The notes under the pieces: generated by a model
What the model was told of the DNA's origin: nothing
What the model saw: the letters and a program-made list of their open reading frames with translations, nothing else
Database searches by the model: none
Shown: in pieces, positions 1 through 8,914 of the stretch
How the letters are laid out: the number at the start of each line of letters is the position of its first letter
Numbering within the stretch: the first letter of the stretch is position 1
From: Veillonellaceae bacterium
Lineage (GTDB): Bacteria > Bacillota > Negativicutes > JAAYSF01
Assembly (NCBI GenBank): GCA_012523975.1
Contig: JAAYSF010000017.1
Coordinates: 71,302 to 135,301 of the forward strand
Direction of reading: 5' to 3'
Length of the DNA: 64,000 nt
Position numbers and translations under genes: made by a program

Positions 1-684
1 AAGCTGCGGCTTAGTAAAGTAGAATGCACCTGCTATTCCTTCCCATGGTTGGCCTGGGCTTAGCCAATGTCCAGTGAATACCGCGCCCATAACCAATAAA
101 AAACCAATAATCGAACCAGAACGAATTGATCCCGGAGAAATCTTGAACATATAAAGCCCAACTGCTACTGCGATCGGGATGGTCATAGCAAGGGTGTATA
201 AACCCCATGGATTTTTAAATAAAGCATTTACGACAACAATTGCCAAACCAGCTAGTGCTACGATAATTATAAAAAAGATGGCTAAAGAAGTAGTAACACC
301 AGTAACTGGACCAGTTTCCCGTCTGGCGATAACAGCAAGCGATTGGCCGTTATGACGAATCGATGCAAATAGAATTATAAAGTCATGTACTGCGCCAGCA
401 AAAACTGAACCAAGCAGAATCCATACAAAACCAGGTCCCCAGCCATATTGGGCGGCTAAAACTGGCCCAACTAGCGGACCTGCACCGGCAATTGCCGCAA
501 AATGATGACCAAATAGAACCCATTTATTAGTTGGCACAAATTCACGACCGTCATTCAGACGGTATGCGGGTGTTACGTAAGAATCATTTAATGCAAAAAC
601 CTTGGCAGCAATAAAAGAAGAATAATAGCGATAAGCAAGAGCAAAAACGCACGCTGCAACAATTAGTAGCATTACTGAATTCAT
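1..684 (-). CDS. cstA: CstA-family carbon starvation / pyruvate transporter, N-terminal part
   Basis: This is the first 228 codons of a CstA/BtsT-family membrane transporter; the rest lies beyond the left edge. Family members take up pyruvate or peptides in carbon-starved cells. The start is an ATG with an AAGGAG ribosome site eight bases upstream. The translation shows an N-terminal membrane helix, then the family-typical stretch TPAYRLNDGREFVPT, GHHFAAIAGAGPLVGPVLA and further hydrophobic segments separated by short loops. The LytS/LytR pair lies immediately upstream in the same orientation, a pairing known for pyruvate-sensing systems (BtsSR-BtsT in Escherichia coli), so this transporter is probably the target of that pair. 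The substrate cannot be read from the sequence. Confidence 0.93.
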   Translation of the reverse strand, partial: MNSVMLLIVAACVFALAYRYYSSFIAAKVFALNDSYVTPAYRLNDGREFVPTNKWVLFGHHFAAIAGAGPLVGPVLAAQYGWGPGFVWILLGSVFAGAVHDFIILFASIRHNGQSLAVIARRETGPVTGVTTSLAIFFIIIVALAGLAIVVVNALFKNPWGLYTLAMTIPIAVAVGLYMFKISPGSIRSGSIIGFLLVMGAVFTGHWLSPGQPWEGIAGAFYFTKPQL

Positions 685-822
685 ACTTTCATCTCCTTTA
701 CTTGAAATAATAAACCCTGTGGCTTCACCTCCTTAAAACAGAACACTGTAAATTCTGATAACTTGCTTTATTTTATGATAATCTTCATTTTGAATACATA
801 CTTTAAAGTTGGCCCGATATGT

Positions 823-857
823 CAAAAAGGAAGGGTGAACTACATAGTTTCCCTTCC
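823..857 (-). terminator. Rho-independent terminator after lytR
   Basis: Read on the minus strand, a GGAAGGG/CCCTTCC stem, extended by AAC/GTT around a short loop, is followed directly by TTTTT. It lies 9 bases past the lytR stop. It separates the two-component genes from cstA, which therefore needs its own promoter in 685-822. Confidence 0.85.
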
Positions 858-865
858 CAATTGCA

Positions 866-1630
866 TTATAGATTGAATATTTTTTTTAAACAGCCTGCGT
901 GTTGGCGACTTACCGGGACTTCCATTCTAGGCATACCTTCAAGTACTAAATTATATGTACCGTTAAACCAAGGTATTACTTCACGGATTTTTTCGATATT
1001 TACTAAATATGATCGATGACTACGGAAAAATGGTTGGTATTTAAGTCGCACCTGAAGTTCATGAAGCGTCATATTAGAATAATAGGTTCTGTCGTTAGTG
1101 TAGATTGCCACTTGCCCGTCTACACAGCAGGCTAATATAATATCATTAATATCAATAATGCTAGCCTTGCCATTATTCTCTATGGCTAATTTTTGCTTAG
1201 AAGGTTGACTGTTTATGCTTGATAGATAGTGGCTGGAAACATTCAGCCTGTTCGTCAAAAGATTTCGTACCCTTTTTATACACCTGTTAACTCTTTTTGA
1301 TGAGAATGGCTTTAAAAGATAATCAACAGCGTCAATTTCATAAGCCTTGGCAGCAAATTCTTCATGGGCTGTTGCAAAAACAATAAGCGGCGGAAATTCT
1401 GCCGCGGCAATTTTTTTTGCAGCTTTAAGTCCATTCATGCCTGGCATTTCTATATCCATAAACACTAGATGCGGCGTTAGTTTATCAATTACTCTCAATG
1501 CCTCAGAACAATTACTTGATTGGCTGATGATTTCAACATCAGGATATTCCGCAAGCAAATATCTTAACTCGTTGCGTGCATGCTCTTCATCATCAACAAT
1601 CATTGCCCGAATGGTCATTGATGTGCTCAT
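866..1630 (-). CDS. lytR: LytTR-family response regulator
   Basis: This 254-residue regulator has an N-terminal receiver domain (about residues 8-125) and a C-terminal LytTR DNA-binding domain (about 150-250). The acidic pocket Asp13/Asp14, the phosphoacceptor Asp59 in VFMDIEMPG and the KPF lysine are present. It should be phosphorylated by the LytS kinase encoded just upstream: the two genes overlap in an ATGA motif, so translation is probably coupled. An alternative ATG lies four codons inside. The downstream neighbour, behind a terminator, is cstA, the likely regulated gene. Confidence 0.93.
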   Translation of the reverse strand: MSTSMTIRAMIVDDEEHARNELRYLLAEYPDVEIISQSSNCSEALRVIDKLTPHLVFMDIEMPGMNGLKAAKKIAAAEFPPLIVFATAHEEFAAKAYEIDAVDYLLKPFSSKRVNRCIKRVRNLLTNRLNVSSHYLSSINSQPSKQKLAIENNGKASIIDINDIILACCVDGQVAIYTNDRTYYSNMTLHELQVRLKYQPFFRSHRSYLVNIEKIREVIPWFNGTYNLVLEGMPRMEVPVSRQHAGCLKKIFNL

Positions 1631-3324
1631 GCTACCACCCCTTCATTACTCCTTATCGGAATACTGAATCTAACATTCGTACCAACACCCAGCACGCTGT
1701 CGATTGCCAACGTATGCTGCGGGCCGTAAATAACTTTCAGCCGTTCATTAACATTTGATAAACCGACACCGGCGCCCTTCCCGAAGCCATGTGTAAGTAT
1801 CTTCGTTAGCAGCTCGGGGGCAATTCCTTGTCCGTCATCATTTATGCAGATCAGCACCCGATTGTGGTCTTTTTTAATTAAGATAGTTACTGTTCCTCCT
1901 TGTTCCTTCGCCAACAGTCCGTGTTTTACAGCATTCTCTACTAACGGCTGCAAGGTAAAAATAGGAATTGGGACACTCATAGCTTCCGAATCAATATCTT
2001 TTTCTACAGAAAGACGCCGACCAAATCGAGCCTTTTCAAGCGTTAGATATGAATCGACAAGTTCTAATTCTTCTTGAATATTAACAAATTCTTGCGCTGA
2101 TTTCAGGCTTCGTCTAAAAAAGTCGCTTAATTCTATAATTAAATGTCTAGCCTCTTCTGAATTTGTCCGACATAGTGACACAATGGTGTTCAAGGAGTTA
2201 AATAAAAAATGGGGATTTATTTGCGCTCTCAAGGCTTTTAATTCGGCTTTTGTAGCTAGCTCAGCCTTTTGCTGCAGTTTAGCCAGCTCTAGCTGTGTAC
2301 TAAAAATTTGTCCGAGGCCTTGCGCGAACTCAATATCCAGCTCAGTAATAGCCGCTTCAGACGAGTAATAAATCGTCAACGTCCCAACTTTTTCTTCCCG
2401 GCATAATAATTGTACCGTTATTGCCGACTTAAGCGGACATTTTGCATAACTGCAGCCTAATTCATTAGCTGACTGCACAAGAGTAATATGTCCAGTGGTC
2501 AAACAACTCCTTATCATTTCAGGTAGCGGAGCTCCCCTATGATGGTGTTCAGACCCCATTCCGACATGGGCAAGTATTTGCGAGCAATCGGTTACAGCTA
2601 CTGCCGATGCGGAAGTCATATTCTTTATAGTTGCTGCTACTTTTTCAGCTGAATTTGAGTTTAGTCCTTTGCGCAGGTGTGGCAATGTTGCATTAGCTAT
2701 ACGAAGTGCTTTATTAGTTTGGAGGGCGCCAATTTTATTTTGATGCTCGCGAGCGTTATGAATGATTATCATGAAAACGGCAATACCAATTGCATTAGCA
2801 ACTGACATTGGTACCGCAACTTTGAATACAAGAGAAGCCGCTGCGCTGAAAGGCTTAGCAAACAATAATATCAGCCCCATGCTGAATAAAACAATAAATA
2901 CTCCTGTAACTATTCCGGTGATTACCTCAGGAGTTCTGGGTTTCATTCGAACACTTATATAGCCAGATAATATACCGCCAAGGATAGTTGCAAAACCACA
3001 TTCTACCGCAGTAAACCCGCCAAGAGTCATGCGATGGATACCACTTATAGCACCGGTTATGCCGCCAACCAGCGGACCGCCCAGAAGACCAGCAACAATA
3101 GTGCCGGTATCTCTGACGTTAGCCAAGGCATCTTCTATTGGAATTCCGAAATAAGTTCCAGCGATCGAAACTGTTGTAAAAATTAATATTAGCACAAGTT
3201 TTTCTTTGAGAGTTGTTTCTTTTTTAAACAAAGATCTAAAAGCCTGGGTTTGAGAAAAGACATAGGCAACGACTGCAATAATTGCTATTCGCTGGAATAA
3301 CACCATTGACAGACTATCATGCAT
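1627..3324 (-). CDS. lytS: LytS/BtsS-type sensor histidine kinase
   Basis: This is a 565-residue membrane sensor kinase. Residues 1-190 carry several hydrophobic helices of the 5TMR-LYT type, including the glycine-rich stretch around residues 78-105. A GAF-like region follows (about 205-345, with Cys291 and Cys296), then the kinase core with the phosphoacceptor His372 in INPHFLFNSL and an ATPase domain with the DDGQGIAP and GVGLSNV motifs. The start ATG follows the plsC stop by four bases and has a GAGGGG ribosome site, so the gene may be read as the tail of the aroF-aroA-cmk-plsC run. By family and context it probably senses pyruvate or another carbon signal for cstA. Confidence 0.92.
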   Translation of the reverse strand: MHDSLSMVLFQRIAIIAVVAYVFSQTQAFRSLFKKETTLKEKLVLILIFTTVSIAGTYFGIPIEDALANVRDTGTIVAGLLGGPLVGGITGAISGIHRMTLGGFTAVECGFATILGGILSGYISVRMKPRTPEVITGIVTGVFIVLFSMGLILLFAKPFSAAASLVFKVAVPMSVANAIGIAVFMIIIHNAREHQNKIGALQTNKALRIANATLPHLRKGLNSNSAEKVAATIKNMTSASAVAVTDCSQILAHVGMGSEHHHRGAPLPEMIRSCLTTGHITLVQSANELGCSYAKCPLKSAITVQLLCREEKVGTLTIYYSSEAAITELDIEFAQGLGQIFSTQLELAKLQQKAELATKAELKALRAQINPHFLFNSLNTIVSLCRTNSEEARHLIIELSDFFRRSLKSAQEFVNIQEELELVDSYLTLEKARFGRRLSVEKDIDSEAMSVPIPIFTLQPLVENAVKHGLLAKEQGGTVTILIKKDHNRVLICINDDGQGIAPELLTKILTHGFGKGAGVGLSNVNERLKVIYGPQHTLAIDSVLGVGTNVRFSIPIRSNEGVVA

Positions 3325-3328
3325 GCGA

Positions 3329-3913
3329 TTACCCCTCTTTTATCAATCTAGCAATTTCTTGCATTAAGGACTGGCTGATTTTCTCCAGACTTTCTTTATC
3401 AGTTTTCCCTTTTTCTACTCCTATCGGCTTACCAAACTTCACTTTAAATTTCGGTAGAAGCTTTTTACTAAAGTCGCCGGTTCCAATGACAGCAGTCGGA
3501 ATAATTGGTGCCCCTGTTTTAACAGCTATTAGAGCTAAACCGGGTTCAGGTTTGCCAAGTACCCCTGTTTTACTCCGGGTTCCTTCAGGAAAAAGCCCGA
3601 CTATTGCCCCTGATTCCAGTAGATTAATTGCTGTCCGTATAGCAGTGCGGTCAGCAGTTCCCCGCCGTACAGGAAAAGCTTTAAGCTGTGTGATAATCCA
3701 ATTAAACACGGGATACTTGAATAATTCTTCTTTGGCCATAAAATGAATATATCTTGGCATACTCACGCCAATCACCGGCGGATCCAGCAAGCTTATGTGA
3801 TTGGAGGCAATAATTGCGCTGCCTTTTTTGGGGATATTATTTTGACCGGAAATCTCCAAACAGAACACCAATTTAAACAACACTAAAACTAGTAATTTTA
3901 AAATATCATACAA
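3329..3913 (-). CDS. plsC: 1-acyl-sn-glycerol-3-phosphate acyltransferase
   Basis: PlsC transfers the second acyl chain to lysophosphatidic acid, giving phosphatidic acid at the inner membrane face. The 194-residue protein begins with a membrane helix (about 5-20). It has the catalytic HX4D box (His39, Asp44 in SNHISLLDP) and the FPEGTR substrate motif at about 108-113. It overlaps the end of cmk by eight bases; the cmk-plsC pair is common in Firmicutes. In many relatives ispH and rpsA follow, but here lytS does. Confidence 0.92.
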   Translation of the reverse strand: MYDILKLLVLVLFKLVFCLEISGQNNIPKKGSAIIASNHISLLDPPVIGVSMPRYIHFMAKEELFKYPVFNWIITQLKAFPVRRGTADRTAIRTAINLLESGAIVGLFPEGTRSKTGVLGKPEPGLALIAVKTGAPIIPTAVIGTGDFSKKLLPKFKVKFGKPIGVEKGKTDKESLEKISQSLMQEIARLIKEG

Positions 3914-4577
3914 GACCTGCTCTCTCCCTGCAAATATCTAGAATCTTTTGTACTGTGCCTTGAATTGTTATTCCTGTAGTATCGATCAAAATAGCGTCTT
4001 CAGTTTTCTTTAGAGGAGCTATCTCCCGCTCACAATCTTGTTTGTCACGGCAAGTAATATCATTGGCAATGTCCTGAAGGGAAACATCAATACCTTTCTC
4101 TGTAAGTTCCTGCCATCTCCGTCGTGCCCTTTCTTCGATTGAAGCTGTTAAAAATAATTTAACATCGGCATTTGGTAAGACATAGCTGCCTATGTCACGC
4201 CCATCCATTACCACTCCACCCTCCTGGGCCATCTCACGCTGCTTAGCTATTAAGACTTCCCTAATAGCAGGAATCTGAGCTATTTCTGCTACCTTACGTG
4301 AAATTTCAGGAGTGCGAATTTCGTCAGTTACATCCGTGCCGTTGACAAACACCTTTGTTTTGCCATTAATATAAGCTAGCCTTATAACGGCCTCGCGTGC
4401 GTAATTAATTAAAACTTTATCTGAAGTAATATTATTAGCTATTGCCAGCCAAGTAACAGCCCTGTACATTGCCCCAGTGTCGATATAGGTATAGTTCAGA
4501 GTTCCGGCAACTATTTGTGCGACTGTGCTTTTACCCGCACCGGCTGGTCCGTCAATTGCAATCGTCAGTTTCTTCAT
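3906..4577 (-). CDS. cmk: Cytidylate kinase
   Basis: Cmk phosphorylates CMP and dCMP with ATP in the cytoplasm. The 223-residue product starts MKKLTIAIDGPAGAGKST; the ATG at 4577 has a GGAGG site, while an upstream in-frame start at 4595 has none. The P-loop is at about residues 10-18. The CMP-binding residues in MYRAVTW and GRDIGSYV and the lid arginines in EERARRRWQEL are visible. It lies between aroA (30 bases upstream) and plsC (overlap) in one probable operon. Confidence 0.95.
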   Translation of the reverse strand: MKKLTIAIDGPAGAGKSTVAQIVAGTLNYTYIDTGAMYRAVTWLAIANNITSDKVLINYAREAVIRLAYINGKTKVFVNGTDVTDEIRTPEISRKVAEIAQIPAIREVLIAKQREMAQEGGVVMDGRDIGSYVLPNADVKLFLTASIEERARRRWQELTEKGIDVSLQDIANDITCRDKQDCEREIAPLKKTEDAILIDTTGITIQGTVQKILDICRERAGLV

Positions 4578-4607
4578 TGTTCCTCCACTTATCATTTATC
4601 ATTTATC

Positions 4608-5903
4608 CTATTGCTCACTTAGCTTTTTTAGTACATTAAAAAAGTCAGGATATGATATAGATACACATTTTGCATAATCTATTTGCACGCCTTGGGCTGC
4701 AGCCCCGGCAACTGCCAATGCCATTGCCATTCGATGATCATTATGGGAATAGACTCGTCCAAATTTTAGCTGCTGCGGGCCATCAATTACCAGGCCGTCT
4801 TTGGTCTCGATAATATTAGCACCCATCTTATTAAATTCAGTACTTATAGCCTTTAATCGATCAGTTTCCTTAACTCTGAGCTCAGACGCACCCCGTATTA
4901 TTGTTCTTCCCTTGGCAAACATTGCCGCTACGGCTAAAATTGGTATTTCATCTACCAGAGTCGGAATAATGGCCGGTTTAATTTCAACGCCTACAAGTTC
5001 GGCTGACGAGACAATTAAATCAGCAATGGGCTCTTGCCCTGCGAACGACTCATTTACTAATTGTATATTTGCTCCCATCTGTTTTAGAACATGGATTATG
5101 CCTGTTCGGGTAGGATTAACACCGACATTGCGCAGAATAATTTTACTTCCAGGAATTATTGTCGCTGCAACAACCCAGAAAGCAGCCGAACTTATGTCGC
5201 CCGGAACTTGCAGTATGTCAGGTGCTTTAAGTTCTGACACTGGTGTTAGTTTAATTGACGTACCAGATACACTAATTGGTACACCGAAGGCCGCAAGAAT
5301 TTTCTCAGTATGATCCCGAGATAGTTCTGGTTCAGTAACAACAGTAGCGCCGTCTGCAAATAGCCCAGCTAACAAAATAGCAGATTTTAACTGGGCGCTA
5401 GCCACAGGTGTTTTATATTCAATACCGTGGATTTTGGAAGCTGGAGCTAAAGCCAAGGGTGCATATTTCGACTGATCCCGGCCAAGTATAAAACAACCCA
5501 TTCGCTGTAAAGGCTCAATTACTCGTCCCATAGGCCGGGAGCAGAGCGAATGATCTCCTGTTAAGATACTAAAAAACGGCTGCGCTCCTAAAATACCAGC
5601 TAGCAGCCGCATCGTTGTACCTGAATTTCCGGCATCTAGAACATCCTGTGGTTCCTTTAGTCCGAATAACCCATTTCCCGATATTAATAGTTCATTGGGT
5701 GTCTTTTGTTCAACCTTTGCCCCTAACTTAGTCATACAAGCAACAGTTGCCAGACAATCATCAGAGTTGAGGAAATTTTTAACAAGCACAGGCGTAGATG
5801 ATAGGCTTGCCATCATTACACTGCGATGCGAAACCGATTTATCGCCGGGTATGGCTATATCGCCTCGTAATACGGATACTCTATTTACTATTTTTGATTC
5901 CAT
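4608..5903 (-). CDS. aroA: 3-phosphoshikimate 1-carboxyvinyltransferase (EPSP synthase)
   Basis: AroA joins shikimate-3-phosphate and phosphoenolpyruvate in the sixth step of the shikimate pathway. The 431-residue protein has the usual length. Signatures are GDKSVSHR (Lys22, Arg27), LDAGNSGTTMRLL near residue 90, SRPMGRVIEPL, LVDEIPILAV with the catalytic Asp, and RVKETDRL. It lies 17 bases downstream of aroF, so the first and sixth enzymes of the pathway are co-transcribed. Confidence 0.96.
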   Translation of the reverse strand: MESKIVNRVSVLRGDIAIPGDKSVSHRSVMMASLSSTPVLVKNFLNSDDCLATVACMTKLGAKVEQKTPNELLISGNGLFGLKEPQDVLDAGNSGTTMRLLAGILGAQPFFSILTGDHSLCSRPMGRVIEPLQRMGCFILGRDQSKYAPLALAPASKIHGIEYKTPVASAQLKSAILLAGLFADGATVVTEPELSRDHTEKILAAFGVPISVSGTSIKLTPVSELKAPDILQVPGDISSAAFWVVAATIIPGSKIILRNVGVNPTRTGIIHVLKQMGANIQLVNESFAGQEPIADLIVSSAELVGVEIKPAIIPTLVDEIPILAVAAMFAKGRTIIRGASELRVKETDRLKAISTEFNKMGANIIETKDGLVIDGPQQLKFGRVYSHNDHRMAMALAVAGAAAQGVQIDYAKCVSISYPDFFNVLKKLSEQ

Positions 5904-5920
5904 TTAGCACCTTCCTTTGC

Positions 5921-6934
5921 TTAACTCATTTTTCTGTTAAGCGCAGCGGCTATTGAGGTTAACTCTTGCATTAATTGCCTGAAATTTATCGGTGTCAACG
6001 ATTGCGGCCCATCCGATACAGCCTCTTCGGGATCAGGATGAACCTCAATTATTAAGCCGTCTGCTCCTGCACCAAGAGCTGCCTTAGCCATTGGTCCAAC
6101 CCAACTCCAATTTCCAGTACCATGGCTTGGATCGACCACAATTGGCAAATGACTAAGTTGTTTAATAACTGGAACAGCATTTAAGTCCAAAGTGTTGCGG
6201 GTAAAACTTTCAAAGGTCCGTATTCCCCGTTCGCACAACACTATCTTATCATTTCCGCCGGCCATGATATACTCAGCGGCCATTAACCATTCTTCAATTG
6301 AGGCAGCCGGCCCTCGTTTTAAAAGCACTGGCCTATTAGTTTTAGCCACTTCCTTCAGGAGTACAAAATTCTGCATATTTCGCGCACCTATTTGTAGCAT
6401 GTGAATTTGCTCGGCCATGACCTCAACAGCGCGAGGGTCAGTAACTTCTGAAACTATTGGTAATCCAACTTCTTTAGAAACAGCTCTGAGGATATCAAGT
6501 CCCTCCTGCTCCAACCCCTGAAAACTATAAGGTGAAGTACGAGGTTTATAGGCACCTCCGCGTAGGAGTTTTGCTCCGGCTTTTTTAACAGCCAAGGCAG
6601 ACTCCTTCAATTGTTCATAACTTTCAACAGCGCACGGTCCGGCAATTACAGGAATGCTTGTCCCGCCAAAGCAGACTCCTTCTACTTGGACAAGGCTATT
6701 ATCGGATCGAAATTCCCGGCTTACTAATTTATAAGGAGTTACAATTGGTAAAACTCTATCAACTCCAGGCATCCGCTCATATTGCTTTTCGTTGCAAGCT
6801 GTCGAATCCCCAATTGCTGTAACGATTGTTTTTCCGCAGCTATGTAGATAATGTGCGTCAAGACCGACTTGAGTCAATTTTTCAATAACCCGATTGACTT
6901 GGTCGGTCGTTGGGGCATTCATAACAATGATCAT
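5921..6934 (-). CDS. aroF: 3-deoxy-7-phosphoheptulonate synthase (DAHP synthase), ferredoxin-like regulatory domain type
   Basis: This enzyme condenses phosphoenolpyruvate and erythrose-4-phosphate, the entry to the shikimate pathway. The 337-residue protein belongs to the type I-beta group. Residues 1-70 form the ferredoxin-like domain that allows feedback control in Thermotoga-type enzymes. The catalytic barrel follows, with the metal ligand Cys101 in IAGPCAVES, GGAYKPRTSPY near 126-136, and DPSHGTGNW. It is the first gene of the aroF-aroA-cmk-plsC run. The 110-base gap upstream shows no clear riboswitch or T-box. Confidence 0.94.
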   Translation of the reverse strand: MIIVMNAPTTDQVNRVIEKLTQVGLDAHYLHSCGKTIVTAIGDSTACNEKQYERMPGVDRVLPIVTPYKLVSREFRSDNSLVQVEGVCFGGTSIPVIAGPCAVESYEQLKESALAVKKAGAKLLRGGAYKPRTSPYSFQGLEQEGLDILRAVSKEVGLPIVSEVTDPRAVEVMAEQIHMLQIGARNMQNFVLLKEVAKTNRPVLLKRGPAASIEEWLMAAEYIMAGGNDKIVLCERGIRTFESFTRNTLDLNAVPVIKQLSHLPIVVDPSHGTGNWSWVGPMAKAALGAGADGLIIEVHPDPEEAVSDGPQSLTPINFRQLMQELTSIAAALNRKMS

Positions 6935-7044
6935 AGACGAAACCTCCGGTGTCTAGCGAAAAATTCTTGTAATTTTATATTCCCTACAAAAAGCTGATAT
7001 CCTTTTCCATATATTTTTATCTTGCAGTTTCTAACGAGAAATGG

Positions 7045-7569
7045 CTAGTTTTTAAACTTTACCCGGCCAATTGGCAGCATATTGCCATTGCCCTCTAAAA
7101 ACAGTCCATCAATTGGCGCTTCCACCTTGTCACCTATTACATTAACAACGGCTTGTACGGGTCCTTGAAAGGCTGTAGAGTCAATCTCAACATAGTCGCC
7201 ATCATATACAATCAGTCTGACACTACCTTTTCGAAAGTCGTCGATTACCTTTCCATTAACTGTGGCACATATATCCGAACTTGCTTGAGGCTTTATTAGG
7301 CGTAAATTCAGAACCTTACTTGCACGGAATGACTTAAAATAGCCCGCTGCCGATTCGCTGTCTTTAATCTGTAAAGGCGCCTCGGCATGATAAGTCCCCT
7401 CAAGACTAATATTATCTCCCTCAAGCCTGTCTACTTTAGAAATGTATAGTCGCATATTATCGTTTATATGTAATAATTGTATACTAACTAAGGTAACAAT
7501 TAAGACTGAAGCAAGCTTGAATATTAATTTGTCAATGTTCAGCAGCCAATTCCATTTTGAAGTACTCAC
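7045..7569 (-). CDS. Single-pass membrane protein of unknown function
   Basis: I do not recognise this family. The GTG at 7569, preceded by GGAGGAG at good spacing, is preferred over an ATG ten codons upstream that lacks a ribosome site; this gives 174 residues. A single membrane helix (about residues 16-34, FKLASVLIVTLVSIQ) is followed by an extracytoplasmic beta-rich region with no cysteine pair or catalytic motif that I can see. It lies downstream of the HI0933 flavoprotein gene and upstream of aroF. The repeated short V-I-D-G strands hint at a beta-sandwich or OB-like fold, which is speculation. Confidence 0.7.
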   Translation of the reverse strand: MSTSKWNWLLNIDKLIFKLASVLIVTLVSIQLLHINDNMRLYISKVDRLEGDNISLEGTYHAEAPLQIKDSESAAGYFKSFRASKVLNLRLIKPQASSDICATVNGKVIDDFRKGSVRLIVYDGDYVEIDSTAFQGPVQAVVNVIGDKVEAPIDGLFLEGNGNMLPIGRVKFKN

Positions 7570-7622
7570 TTTGCTCCTCCAAAATCTAATGTTTCCCATA
7601 TTATGCTCAAAACATTGAAATT

Positions 7623-8870
7623 CTACTGCCGAGATAATACAGATTGATATCCTGCCACATAGCCTGTTGCAAATGCAGCTTGAAGATTATACCCGCCAGT
7701 AAACCCATCAATATCAATAACTTCGCCAGCAAAATATAAACCGTTTATTAATTTGGATTCCATTGTCTTCGGATTAATTTCTTTAATATTTACTCCACCA
7801 GCCGTTACTATCGCCTCACTAATCGGTCTGGTTTTAGTAATAGTGAGTCTAAGATCAGTCAACAACTCAATCATCCGTTGGCGCTCTTTTTTAGTAATCT
7901 GGTTGACAGGTTTTTCAGGATCAATAAACGACAAATCGATAAATGTCTCAATCAGTTTAGCTGGCAATAAGTCACTTAATGCATTTTTAAACTGTTTACG
8001 CGAAAACTTTTCGAAGTCTCGCTGAATCCGTTGATCTAGGATTTCAAGACTTAGCGCTGGTTTTAAATTAATCGAAACCATAACTTCCTTGTTATGATTA
8101 TTCAATAATTCAGCAACTTTTTTGCTCAACGACAAGATTATCGGTCCACTAAGACCGTAGTGGGTAAACAGCATCTCACCGAATTCTTCAGCAACTTTTT
8201 TACCTTCGAATATAACGCTAGCCGTAATATTACGAAGCGACAAGCCTTGCAAATCTTGTACCCACTCTTCAGCTACTTCTAATGGCACGAGTGAAGGTTT
8301 AAGAGATGTAACAGTGTGACCTAGTTCCTTGGCTATTCTATATCCATCCCCCGAAGACCCGGTACCCGGATAAGATGCACCGCCTGTTGCCACAATAATA
8401 GCATCGGCATTATATTCGTGTCCTTTTTCCGTTACGACTCCAACGACTTTATTTTCAGCAACCCTAATTTTTTTCACAGTTGTCCCAGTTATAACCGTTG
8501 CACCCACACGGGCTAAAGCTTTCGCAAAGGCGGCAACAACATCGCGGGCTTTATCACTAACTGGAAAAACTCGGTTGCCACGCTCTACCTTTGTTTTAAC
8601 TCCGTATTCATTCATAAAACTGACGACATCGTTATTATCAAAAGCACTAAGTGCACTATAAAGAAATGCACCGTTGCCAGGTATATTTTTAATAATTGTC
8701 TTAATATCGGCGCTATTAGTGATATTGCACCTTCCCTTACCGGTTATCAAAATTTTCCTTCCAATATCCGGCATTTTTTCTAAAACTGTAGCCGTTCCAC
8801 CATTTTTTGCGGCACTATACGCCGCCATAAGCCCAGCGGCTCCGCCGCCCACAACAATAATTCGCTGCAT
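7623..8870 (-). CDS. HI0933-family FAD/NAD(P)-dependent oxidoreductase (BaiN/YhiN/YtfP-like)
   Basis: This 415-residue flavoprotein begins MQRIIVVGGGAAGLMAAYSA with a Rossmann GxGxxG for FAD. It has the family stretches KILITGKGRCNITN, GGASYPGTGSSGDGY and, near the C-terminus, GGVNIKEINPKTMES with GLYFAGEVIDIDGFTGGYN. The ATG at 8870 follows GGGTGA at nine bases; a GTG four codons earlier has a weaker site. Family members include clostridial BaiN and Escherichia coli YhiN, which I recall as reported to be a 23S rRNA dihydrouridine synthase (RdsA). The rRNA enzyme gene rluB directly upstream fits an RNA-modification role, but this is inference. An attenuator-like leader precedes it. Confidence 0.85.
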   Translation of the reverse strand: MQRIIVVGGGAAGLMAAYSAAKNGGTATVLEKMPDIGRKILITGKGRCNITNSADIKTIIKNIPGNGAFLYSALSAFDNNDVVSFMNEYGVKTKVERGNRVFPVSDKARDVVAAFAKALARVGATVITGTTVKKIRVAENKVVGVVTEKGHEYNADAIIVATGGASYPGTGSSGDGYRIAKELGHTVTSLKPSLVPLEVAEEWVQDLQGLSLRNITASVIFEGKKVAEEFGEMLFTHYGLSGPIILSLSKKVAELLNNHNKEVMVSINLKPALSLEILDQRIQRDFEKFSRKQFKNALSDLLPAKLIETFIDLSFIDPEKPVNQITKKERQRMIELLTDLRLTITKTRPISEAIVTAGGVNIKEINPKTMESKLINGLYFAGEVIDIDGFTGGYNLQAAFATGYVAGYQSVLSRQ

Positions 8871-8914
8871 GATATTTTTCACCCGTCTAATTTATTTACT
8901 GCTAGGAACTCTCC

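Noticed and set aside
685-735. Possible leader peptide before cstA starting at GTG within AAGGAGGTG
   Set aside because: The GTG is part of the only ribosome site, so no separate initiation signal exists.
3282-3746. Long plus-strand open frame across plsC
   Set aside because: It is the antisense shadow of plsC, without ribosome site or family similarity.
4580-4607. Heptamer repeat GATAAAT between aroA and cmk
   Set aside because: Only two and a half copies, AT-rich and short; no support for function.
4801-5313. 170-codon plus-strand open frame in aroA
   Set aside because: It is antisense to a well-conserved EPSP synthase and has no own start signals.
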